8,389 bases of DNA, taken from contig DNUI01000131.1 of NCBI GenBank assembly GCA_003508565.1, positions 1-8,389 of the forward strand. The letters run 5' to 3'. Position numbers and translations under genes: made by a program. This document shows positions 1 through 4,340 of this stretch, one piece after another (the stretch's first letter is position 1; each line of letters starts with the position of its first letter). Under the pieces are notes generated by a model that saw only the letters and a program-made list of their open reading frames with translations, had not been told where the DNA came from and did no database searches. This DNA comes from Syntrophaceae bacterium (GTDB lineage: Bacteria > Desulfobacterota > Syntrophia > Syntrophales > UBA2185).

Positions 1-27
1 TCCACTAAACCGGGGGAAGACCAACTT

Positions 28-79
28 GAAATCTACACTGAAAATCAGAGATGTTAATTTGTGGATTTCAGGAAGAAAT
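28..79. repeat. Dispersed 52-bp repeat, copy A (partner at 8050-8101)
   Basis: This stretch aligns without gaps to 8050-8101 in the same orientation, with 42 of 52 positions identical when counted by hand. The shared cores are GAAATCTAC, TGAAAAT and TTTGTGGA-TTCAGGAA. It lies just past the stop of the small minus-strand ORF at 102-278. Both strands can be read as open frames here, so it may be a decayed coding fragment or a non-coding dispersed element. The sequence does not decide between these. Confidence 0.6.
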
Positions 80-101
80 CCGGTTCAAGGTGGCAGTTTG
101 A

Positions 102-278
102 TTATACCTCTCCAAAGTACTTTATCCTCCCATGAGGATAGGTGCGGTCTATCCACTCTCTTGCATCCTCAATGAGTAAAACAGGACTGAGGAACTGGCC
201 ATCCGGGCTGTTTTCGTGATGAATAGTATGGATCAGTTTCCCTTTCCGGTAAATCTCTGACACATATCCCGACCCCAT
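102..278 (-). CDS. Small hypothetical protein, 58 aa
   Basis: I do not recognise this protein family. The frame runs from ATG at 278 to TAA at 102. It begins MGSGYVSEIYRKGKLIHTIH and ends PHGRIKYFGEV. A TAG lies two codons upstream of the ATG in the same frame, so the ORF cannot start earlier. A modest AGGTAGG sits just ahead of the start as a possible ribosome binding site. The composition looks like a folded soluble protein: alternating hydrophobic and charged residues, the helix-like stretch LLIEDAREWIDRTYPHG, no signal peptide, no membrane segment and no cysteines. It diverges from the plus-strand operon starting near 400, with about 90 bp between its start and that promoter. It is too short for most gene callers, so it could be missing from standard annotations. 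Confidence that it is coding is moderate and rests on composition alone. Confidence 0.55.
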   Translation of the reverse strand: MGSGYVSEIYRKGKLIHTIHHENSPDGQFLSPVLLIEDAREWIDRTYPHGRIKYFGEV

Positions 279-368
279 GTCCTACCTGTCGAAACAAGAG
301 CCTTCAGCCTGTCCCAATTATAGTCACAAAGCCTTCAGAAGCATCCTACGCGTCGATGCTGATATTTT

Positions 369-396
369 TTGACAATTAAATTGATGGTGGTAAACT
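369..396 (+). promoter_or_regulatory. Sigma70-type promoter for the 454-1136 operon
   Basis: A perfect -35 hexamer TTGACA (369-374) is followed after 16 bp by TAAACT (391-396), which matches four of six positions of the -10 consensus. Transcription would start near 403, leaving a leader of about 50 nt before the ATG at 454. The leader includes a small GGTGT/ACACC hairpin at 400-415. This is a prediction from consensus matching only. Confidence 0.5.
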
Positions 397-453
397 GGGG
401 GTGTCTATAAACACCTAATCAACGCTGTGGGCTTTTTTTATGGAGGTGGAGAA

Positions 454-633
454 ATGACAAGGATCAAAAAAGATGAAATACTGGGGTATCAACTTGATAC
501 TGAAACCATCTGCACAGATTGTGCGACATCGGAAGAACTGAAAGATTTAAACAGGGGTGAGGTACTTACTGCGAAAAACATCGGTAATGATCTTGTGTTC
601 TGTGACAGGTGCAAAAAACATATTGAAGGGTGA
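454..633 (+). CDS. Small two-CxxC (zinc-ribbon-like) protein, 59 aa
   Basis: The protein has two cysteine pairs, CTDC at residues 20-23 and CDRC at 50-53. This spacing suits one structural zinc or another metal held between two knuckles. There is no signal peptide or membrane segment, so it is probably cytosolic. An in-frame GTG at 427 would extend it by nine residues, but the ATG at 454 is preferred because GGAGGTGG (442-449) lies at proper Shine-Dalgarno distance in front of it. It is the first gene behind the 369-396 promoter, and 32 bp separate it from the exported protein downstream, so the two are probably co-transcribed. Similar short paired-CxxC proteins are common as uncharacterised hypotheticals; no function can be assigned. 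It could be a metal-binding adaptor or a remnant of a larger zinc-ribbon protein. Confidence 0.75.
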   Translation: MTRIKKDEILGYQLDTETICTDCATSEELKDLNRGEVLTAKNIGNDLVFCDRCKKHIEG

Positions 634-665
634 GTGGTGGACTTTTTTAATGAAAGGAGGTCAAC

Positions 666-1136
666 ATGAATAAACGGAGATTCTTATCAAAGTTCTATTT
701 TGTATTGTTCACCTGCTTACTTATATTACCCTGTTCAAAGGATGTGAACGGTGCGGATTGGAGATTATACTTTAAGGGGACAGGTGACTTATTGTTTTTT
801 TATGAAGCAGATAGTATAAATGTTCTATCAAACAATATTATTCGAGTCTTTACAAAAGGCATACCGCAGGATGAAGAAGGTCGAATGAGGGAGATAACGT
901 ATAGAAGAAATAAAGGCGTAACCGTTCCGGATGACTGGTCGTACACGATAGATTTATGGGAAATTAATTGTAAAAATAGAACATCTAAGATTCTTAACGT
1001 GACATCATACAATACAAATAATGAAGTAATAAGCTCAGCAGATCTTTCAAAACATCCATCTCTTGAGTATATTTCACCTGATACGATGATGGAATTTCTG
1101 TTAAAAGCTGTATGCACTAAGAAGAACTTAAAATAG
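666..1136 (+). CDS. Exported protein resembling the surface-adhesin E (Adhesin_E) family
   Basis: The N-terminus is a clear export signal: MNKRRF followed by a hydrophobic stretch to about residue 22. Cleavage by signal peptidase I is plausible after VNG or NGA (residues 29-30). The sequence LILPC at 19-23 loosely resembles a lipobox, but Pro at -1 is atypical. The mature part follows the Adhesin_E pattern from memory: an opening DWRLYF, a FFYEADSI strand, a central SYTIDLWEINC, a strand with NVTSYNTNNEVI, and a closing ISPDTMMEFLLKAVC. Cys102 and Cys150 probably form the disulfide expected of such secreted domains. The start is fixed by AAAGGAGG (653-660) five bases before the ATG. It is the second gene of a two-gene operon closed by the terminator at 1156-1182. 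Members of the family are periplasmic or surface small domains, and an adhesive role here is inferred only from the name. Confidence 0.65.
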   Translation: MNKRRFLSKFYFVLFTCLLILPCSKDVNGADWRLYFKGTGDLLFFYEADSINVLSNNIIRVFTKGIPQDEEGRMREITYRRNKGVTVPDDWSYTIDLWEINCKNRTSKILNVTSYNTNNEVISSADLSKHPSLEYISPDTMMEFLLKAVCTKKNLK

Positions 1137-1155
1137 CAAGGGCGGTGAGGATATG

Positions 1156-1182
1156 GAGGTCGGGAAACTGACCTCTTTTTTT
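1156..1182 (+). terminator. Intrinsic terminator of the 454-1136 operon
   Basis: GAGGTC (1156-1161) pairs with GACCTC (1170-1175) across an eight-base loop and is followed directly by seven T residues (1176-1182). It begins 20 bp after the stop of the exported protein gene, which fits the end of the plus-strand operon. Confidence 0.8.
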
Positions 1183-1334
1183 ATGCCTGAAGGTTTGATG
1201 ATAATAGAATGAAATGTTGTATAGACAGACAAAATTAGAAAAGCAGCATTACAGGAAGCAGCAAATGCTCTCGCTACCTACCTATCAACAATTTTCAGAT
1301 TGGAATTGAGATGAGGATTGCCACTTCAAATCCG

Positions 1335-1397
1335 TCACATTTCATCCAAAACCAAGGTTTCTTCAGATGGCAGCGGGATCAAGAAAACCAGTTTTTT
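1335..1397 (-). other. Slippery A-AAA-AAC site and -1 frame tail of the Usp gene
   Basis: In the Usp frame the codons ACA AAA AAC (1399-1391) contain the heptamer A-AAA-AAC in the correct register for -1 slippage. Re-reading the final C gives an 18-codon tail, LVFLIPLPSEETLVLDEM, ending at TGA 1335-1337. LVFLIPLP is what the closing beta strand of a Usp domain should look like. The shifted product would be 163 aa. GGTTTTCTT just downstream can pair, with one bulge, to AAGAAACC, so a hairpin lies almost directly behind the heptamer. A plain one-base deletion in the A run, or a sequencing error, would look the same. Confidence 0.7.
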
Positions 1398-1825
1398 GTC
1401 CTATCCATAACAGAACGAGATACGTTGCCTAAGAGTGAGCGCTCCACAAATCCTTTTCCGTGATTTCCGAGGACAATCAAATCGCACCCTTCCTGATCCG
1501 CCGCTTTCAGGATCTCCTGGACGGGATCGCGTGTCTGAACAAAGGTTTTGGTGACGAGGGCAACGCAGGCCAAGTTTTCCTTTTCCTCCATTTTGTTGTA
1601 GAAATTTTGGATACGGTTTCTGATTACAGTAATGGATGCCTTAGGTTCGCCTTGGGGCAGTTTGACCGTGCGGCCCCCAAAGGTTGCAGAAAAGGGTTCG
1701 ACGACATGTAAAATGCAAATCTTTTCATCATACTTTTTAGCCATGTCCACGGCAAAACAAAAAGCATAGATGGAATTTTTGCTCAGATCTGTTGAGTAAA
1801 GTATTTTTTTGATGCGTGGGATCAT
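1379..1825 (-). CDS. Universal stress protein (UspA family), C-terminus frameshifted
   Basis: The start IPRIKKILYSTDLSKNS and the ILHVVEP strand are typical of the Usp alpha/beta nucleotide-binding fold. The late motif GNHGKGFVERSLLGN matches the ATP-binding pattern G-x2-G-x9-G, with Asn where Ser or Thr is usual. The ATG at 1825 (148 aa) is chosen because GGAGG (1834-1838) sits eight bases upstream. The ATG at 1840 would overlap that Shine-Dalgarno and has only a weak one of its own. The reading ends abruptly with ...RTKNWFS, so the last beta strand of the fold is missing. It is encoded instead in the -1 frame just beyond (to 1335). The frame change falls exactly on A-AAA-AAC. The protein is cytosolic, and such proteins are typically induced under stress or growth arrest. 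It stands alone, downstream of and co-directional with the ZIP transporter. Confidence 0.85.
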   Translation of the reverse strand: MIPRIKKILYSTDLSKNSIYAFCFAVDMAKKYDEKICILHVVEPFSATFGGRTVKLPQGEPKASITVIRNRIQNFYNKMEEKENLACVALVTKTFVQTRDPVQEILKAADQEGCDLIVLGNHGKGFVERSLLGNVSRSVMDRTKNWFS

Positions 1826-1918
1826 TTCTCTATCCTCCATTCTCTTTTCATAATATCTTCATCAAGGAAGGGGAAGTCCCTCGCCGCCGGCCGGGATAGG
1901 GCTGCCCTGATTGTGGTT

Positions 1919-1954
1919 GTTATAAGTTATAATGTCTTTTATTCCTGGTTGAAA
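1919..1954 (-). promoter_or_regulatory. Candidate promoter for the stress protein gene
   Basis: On the minus strand TTTCAA (1954-1949) is followed after 17 bp by TATAAC (1931-1926). A second TATAAC lies at 1924-1919. The -10 candidates match five of six consensus positions, while the -35 is weak. The leader would run about 90 nt to the ATG at 1825 through a GC-rich patch around 1880-1903. Confidence 0.35.
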
Positions 1955-1964
1955 GCAAGTATCT

Positions 1965-1999
1965 TCTTCAAGGTTGACGTCTCACTAAGTTCAGGAAGG
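1965..1999. repeat. Degenerate repeat, copy D (partner at 3144-3178)
   Basis: This 35-bp block matches 3144-3178 at 27 of 35 positions by hand count, and seven of the eight differences are transitions. Similarity continues weakly further right, where this copy seems to lack about 20 bp. On the minus strand both copies spell an LPE..xTSx.KK-like peptide, so they may be remnants of one coding sequence. Confidence 0.4.
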
Positions 2000-2076
2000 A
2001 CATCATGTTCAGTTGTAAGAATTGAGGATTATGGATAGTAAGTGAGTAACGTTAAGGCTCACCGGTACGATTCCAA

Positions 2077-2100
2077 CCGATAGTTTGCCTAATCTATCGG
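2077..2100 (-). terminator. Stem-loop just after the ZIP transporter stop
   Basis: CCGATAG (2077-2083) pairs with CTATCGG (2094-2100) across ten bases, starting three bases past the stop codon of the transporter gene. There is no T-run on the minus strand behind it, so it is not a classical intrinsic terminator. It could still end or stabilise the 3' end of that transcript. Confidence 0.4.
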
Positions 2101-2102
2101 CA

Positions 2103-3002
2103 CTATTTCATCAGCAAGAGGCTCAAAGCCATTATGATCATACCCGCTACAAGACCAAACAGGCTGTCGTGTCCTTTTCCATAGGCCCTGCTTGTTGGGA
2201 GCAATTCATCAAGACTGATGTAAACCATTATACCCGCCACACCCCCGAAGAGGATTCCCATGAAGTGGGGTGGAATTACTCCGTTATTACCCCCAACGAA
2301 GAATAGTAGCGCGATGTAACCGATACCTGCGCCAACAGGCTCGGCTAATCCACTAAGCACCGAGTACAAGAAAGCTTTCTTACGATTTCCCGTGGCATAG
2401 AAGATCGGAACGGATACGCTAATCCCCTCGGGAATGTTATGTAAGGCAATTGCCACCGCAAGGGCCACACCCAGACTCGGATCCTGCAGGGCAGCAAGAA
2501 ATGTAGCCAAGCCCTCAGGGAAATTGTGAATGGCTATGGCCAAGGCGGTAAACAACCCCATCCGCATCAGCTTATGATGATGCGGACTGTGATCGTGGAG
2601 TCCTTCTGTTACTGCCGGTGTGCCTACTGCCGACTTGAATTCCGGGAAGGGTGCGGTTGGATCGTGGAGCGGTCTGAACTCAACCTCTGAATGAATCTCA
2701 TGGGGGTTCTCTGCGGCCGGGATCAGGTTGTCAATCACGCCGATTAGCAACATCCCTCCGAAAAAGGATGCTGCATTTATCCAGTGGCTCCAGTAATCGC
2801 CGTACTGCTCTGTGAGTGATTCGACGCCTTTGAAGAATATCTCTACGAATGATACATAAAGCATCACACCGGCCGAGAACCCCGTTACCACCGAGAGGAA
2901 ACGATAGTTAGTTCTTCTGGCCGTGAAGGCGATGATACTACCAATCCCCGTGGCCATTCCTGCAAACACGGTCAAACCAAACGCAATCCAGACATTTTCC
3001 AT
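2103..3002 (-). CDS. zupT: ZIP-family divalent metal (zinc) transporter, ZupT-like
   Basis: The protein is 299 aa and polytopic in the inner membrane. ZIP proteins import Zn2+ and other divalent metals into the cytosol. The two signature metal-binding helices are visible: HNFPEG at residues 159-164 and HNIPEG at 188-193, with a further conserved acidic motif DELLP at 265-269. Hydrophobic helices lie around residues 5-27, 36-58, 78-94, 149-170, 176-200, 211-236, 247-267 and 281-298. The loop before helix 4 carries a histidine-rich patch, HDHSPHHHK (136-144), a usual metal-sensing or trapping feature of ZIP proteins. The start ATG at 3002 has AGGA eight or nine bases upstream. The length is slightly above the roughly 260 aa of E. 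coli ZupT because of the 95-147 loop. No metal regulator (Fur/Zur) is encoded next to it. The metal specificity is inferred from the family. Confidence 0.9.
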   Translation of the reverse strand: MENVWIAFGLTVFAGMATGIGSIIAFTARRTNYRFLSVVTGFSAGVMLYVSFVEIFFKGVESLTEQYGDYWSHWINAASFFGGMLLIGVIDNLIPAAENPHEIHSEVEFRPLHDPTAPFPEFKSAVGTPAVTEGLHDHSPHHHKLMRMGLFTALAIAIHNFPEGLATFLAALQDPSLGVALAVAIALHNIPEGISVSVPIFYATGNRKKAFLYSVLSGLAEPVGAGIGYIALLFFVGGNNGVIPPHFMGILFGGVAGIMVYISLDELLPTSRAYGKGHDSLFGLVAGMIIMALSLLLMK

Positions 3003-3067
3003 AACTGGTTCCTATTGATGACCAACGATGATATACGAACTTCGCTTTTTCTGATAATTTGGACAGC

Positions 3068-3076
3068 ATCATAACA
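3068..3076 (-). promoter_or_regulatory. Candidate extended -10 promoter for the ZIP gene
   Basis: On the minus strand the sequence reads TGT-TATGAT (3076-3068), an extended -10 element with five of six hexamer matches. No good -35 hexamer is present, which is acceptable for extended -10 promoters. The leader would be about 58 nt. Confidence 0.35.
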
Positions 3077-3143
3077 CATGTCTTTTCCCCCAAAAAGGAA
3101 AGCCTTGCATAGGTACCAATGATTGACGTTTGAATCGTGTTTT

Positions 3144-3178
3144 TCTTCGAGGCTGACGTTTTATTGAATTCAGGAAGC
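3144..3178. repeat. Degenerate repeat, copy C (partner at 1965-1999)
   Basis: This is the partner of 1965-1999, with the shared cores TCTTC-AGG-TGACGT and TTCAGGAAG. It lies in the upstream region of the transporter gene, while copy D lies downstream of it, so the two copies flank zupT in direct orientation. Confidence 0.4.
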
Positions 3179-3310
3179 AGGCCAAAGGAAAAGTCATCTC
3201 CGATATTTTCACGTTCAACCTGTAGAGAAGCTTGCACTCTACGAGTCCTCACTCTCATGGAATCAATAAAACCGAAAAATACTCATTGAAAGGTATGACG
3301 GATGAGTTCA

Positions 3311-3373
3311 GCTGCGTTGCCCGCCTATGCTTAGTTTAGGACTACGAAAAATCGCAACCGCGGGCAACGTCGC
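3311..3373. repeat. Long intergenic inverted repeat (10-bp perfect core)
   Basis: CGTTGCCCGC (3315-3324) is exactly complementary to GCGGGCAACG (3360-3369), with partial outer pairing of GCTG (3311-3314) to TCGC (3370-3373). The loop is 35 nt. It begins 22 bp beyond the stop of the Gly/Lys-rich gene. GC-rich arms of this GGGCAACG type are often found in dispersed extragenic palindromes. It could also serve as a transcript end. Confidence 0.55.
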
Positions 3374-3394
3374 CTTAAACAACTGGTTCGGCGA

Positions 3395-3532
3395 TTAGCA
3401 TCCGCCCTTTTCCCCGCCCTTTTTCGGACCAGCGGGTTTCCTTGTTCCTTTCCTTGTTCCTTTCCCTTTTCCTCCGCCGTGCCCATCTTTCGGTCCTTCG
3501 CCCTTTGGTCCTTTTCCATCTTTATTTGGCAT
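3395..3532 (-). CDS. Gly/Lys-rich small protein, DUF5320-like N-terminus, 45 aa
   Basis: The protein starts MPNKDGKGPKGEGPKDGHGG and continues with a basic Gly/Lys stretch ending in GGEKGGC. Its opening follows the layout of DUF5320-type small proteins (MP-x-DG-x-GP-x-G-x-GP), known from memory as short uncharacterised proteins of anaerobes. It lacks the Met, Arg and Cys pattern many of them have. Strong evidence that it is a gene is the ribosome binding site AAGGAGGTGAT (3547-3537), five bases or fewer from the ATG, which almost fully matches the 16S anti-Shine-Dalgarno. A 12-bp perfect tandem repeat (3437-3460) encodes GTRK twice. The chain is highly basic, probably disordered, and ends with a single Cys. 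Basic low-complexity proteins like this may bind nucleic acid, but no function can be assigned. A second frame at 3331-3519 is an out-of-frame shadow of it. Confidence 0.7.
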   Translation of the reverse strand: MPNKDGKGPKGEGPKDGHGGGKGKGTRKGTRKPAGPKKGGEKGGC

Positions 3533-3536
3533 AGGT

Positions 3537-3547
3537 ATCACCTCCTT
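3537..3547 (-). promoter_or_regulatory. Unusually strong Shine-Dalgarno for the Gly/Lys-rich gene
   Basis: The minus strand reads AAGGAGGTGAT, an 11-base match to the complement of the 16S rRNA 3' end. This is the strongest ribosome binding site in the window. It fixes the ATG at 3532 and predicts high translation. Confidence 0.8.
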
Positions 3548-3586
3548 CTTTCTTTGTGTTTTTGTGGTTTACTATCGCAACCCATA

Positions 3587-3592
3587 ATTATA
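3587..3592 (-). promoter_or_regulatory. Candidate -10 box for the Gly/Lys-rich gene
   Basis: A perfect TATAAT on the minus strand lies between the LapA-type gene and the Gly/Lys-rich gene, about 55 nt before the ATG. No good -35 hexamer is visible at 16-18 bp. Independent transcription of the small gene is possible; read-through from the LapA-type gene is the alternative. Confidence 0.3.
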
Positions 3593-3622
3593 TTGATCGG
3601 TATAAAAAACCAAATGTCGCAA

Positions 3623-3871
3623 CTATTGCTTGCTGCTTCGGACATCGTTTTGAATCTCGTCTACTTCTTTTTTGTCTTTACGATACGCAATAAAGCTGTG
3701 AAGAAACCATCCGATTATAAAACCAATGGCCAGAATAAAAAAAATCAATAGTGAGAGAGATAAAGAAATATCCCAGAAGAAAATACTTACCGTAACGGCA
3801 GCAACATTTTGTACAGTGAAAACGAGGGCAAGACAGGCAACTATGACCATCAGGATAATCGTTAAGTTCAT
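3623..3871 (-). CDS. LapA-domain (DUF1049) inner-membrane protein
   Basis: This 82-aa protein has the LapA/DUF1049 layout: a first membrane helix (about residues 3-20), the conserved FTVQN turn at 18-22, a short VTVSIFFW strand region, a second helix rich in Leu, Ile and Phe (about 37-60) ending with glycines, and a charged cytoplasmic tail (YRKDKKEVDEIQNDV). The family is named for E. coli LapA (YciS), which acts with LapB in controlling lipopolysaccharide synthesis. Many bacteria carry lone copies of unknown role, and no lapB-like partner is seen here. The start ATG at 3871 is preceded by a long purine-rich GGGAGGGAG repeat that serves as the Shine-Dalgarno. It is followed 90 bp later by the Gly/Lys-rich gene on the same strand. 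The family call is fairly secure; the role in envelope assembly is inferred. Confidence 0.75.
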   Translation of the reverse strand: MNLTIILMVIVACLALVFTVQNVAAVTVSIFFWDISLSLSLLIFFILAIGFIIGWFLHSFIAYRKDKKEVDEIQNDVRSSKQ

Positions 3872-3933
3872 CTATTCCCTCCCTCCCTCGGTCGGATAGT
3901 ATCCCCAGTTCTTACTGTGGGGCCATAATGAAC

Positions 3934-3982
3934 CATTCCCACTGCTGGTTATTACATCATCATACCAACCGGCAATGGGATG
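3934..3982. repeat. Imperfect 16-bp stem-loop upstream of the LapA-type gene
   Basis: The arm at 3934-3950 pairs with the arm at 3967-3982 over about 15 positions, including one G-U pair, with one mismatch and one bulged base and a 16-nt loop. The second arm can instead pair with CATCCCAGCCGG further right (4007-4018), so alternative folds are possible. Confidence 0.5.
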
Positions 3983-4018
3983 AGACACTTCGGGTTATGG
4001 CATCACCATCCCAGCCGG
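3947..4018. repeat. Two direct copies of a 26-bp unit, 46 bp apart
   Basis: Positions 3947-3972 and 3993-4018 match at 21 of 26 bases (GGTTAT..CATCA.CAT.CCA.CCGG). The copies sit inside the structured region upstream of the LapA-type gene. Confidence 0.5.
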
Positions 4019-4054
4019 AAGTGATCATACAGTGAGAACCTGCTTTTGTGTGTG

Positions 4055-4068
4055 ATGATCGTGATCAT
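4055..4068. promoter_or_regulatory. 14-bp palindrome, possible operator
   Basis: ATGATC-GT-GATCAT is a near-perfect palindrome. The overlapping nonamer GTGATCATA occurs twice exactly, at 4021-4029 and 4061-4069. Paired sites spaced 40 bp apart (about four helical turns) could bind a dimeric regulator, but which one is unknown. Confidence 0.3.
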
Positions 4069-4241
4069 AATCCTGTAACGGCAAATAGCATGCCAATCGC
4101 CGAAAACAATCAGAAGGTTTGATTCATCCTTTAATAGCAGGGTGCTGGATGAGCAGGAGGGAACGGCAGAAAAGCATGAAACGATTCGTTAGGCCTCGAT
4201 ATTTGGTGGAACCTCATCATGTTGAGGAAGCTTTACGTATT

Positions 4242-4295
4242 CAGGAGCCAGAACACAGAATCCAGAATATTTTTTATTCTGACAACTGACTCCTG
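4242..4295. repeat. Nested hairpin downstream of the sigma54 regulator gene
   Basis: The outer stem CAGGAGCCAG (4242-4251) pairs with CTGACTCCTG (4286-4295) with one mismatch. The inner stem CAGAATA (4263-4269) pairs with TATTCTG (4275-4281) across five T residues. It begins about 45 bp past the regulator stop. On the minus strand no T-run follows, so it resembles a dispersed extragenic palindrome (CAGGAGTCAG/CAGAAT type) more than a classical terminator. Confidence 0.5.
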
Positions 4296-4340
4296 TATTC
4301 TGAATTCTCAGTGAATAAATTCAAATATCTTGGGCTGGTT

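Larger units (their letters stand above)
3003..3394. other. Gap between the ZIP transporter and the Gly/Lys-rich gene
   Basis: These 392 bp hold no convincing gene. They contain a candidate transporter promoter (3068-3076), the degenerate repeat copy C (3144-3178) and a long inverted repeat (3311-3373). An open minus-strand frame at 2938-3258 runs through the repeat and into the transporter gene in another frame. It looks like decayed sequence rather than a gene. Confidence 0.5.
3872..4340. other. Gap of 469 bp rich in inverted and direct repeats
   Basis: No gene is supported here. The left half (3903-4069) is dense with structure: CCCCAG/CTGTGGGG at 3903-3922, a long stem-loop at 3934-3982, a 26-bp direct repeat and a 14-bp palindrome. 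The right half holds a nested hairpin at 4242-4295. The structured part lies upstream of the LapA-type gene, so it would be in that gene's leader or promoter region. A 46-codon plus-strand frame from ATG 4149 was considered and rejected. Confidence 0.6.

Noticed and set aside
400..437. Hairpin GGTGT/ACACC followed by a T-run as a possible terminator before the CxxC gene
   Set aside because: The T-run starts about 16 bases after the stem, too far for an intrinsic terminator, and the stem is only five base pairs.
800..1117. 105-codon minus-strand frame opposite the Adhesin_E-like gene
   Set aside because: It is wholly antisense to a better-supported gene that has its own signal peptide, Shine-Dalgarno and family pattern.
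1232..1314. Short plus-strand frame with a helix-like peptide (KAALQEAANALATYLS)
   Set aside because: It follows an in-frame TAG, has no start codon or ribosome binding site, and is too short to judge. It may be a remnant or chance.
2938..3258. 106-codon minus-strand frame overlapping the start of zupT
   Set aside because: It overlaps the transporter gene in another frame and runs through the promoter region. It has no good ribosome binding site and its best segment is the degenerate repeat shared with 1965-1999.
3331..3519. 62-codon minus-strand frame
   Set aside because: It is an out-of-frame reading of the Gly/Lys-rich gene, whose frame has the strong Shine-Dalgarno, and it continues into the inverted repeat.
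4149..4289. 46-codon plus-strand frame beginning MSRRERQKSMKRF
   Set aside because: There is no properly spaced ribosome binding site (AGGAGG is 15 bases from the internal ATG at 4176), and the second half is just the nested hairpin sequence.
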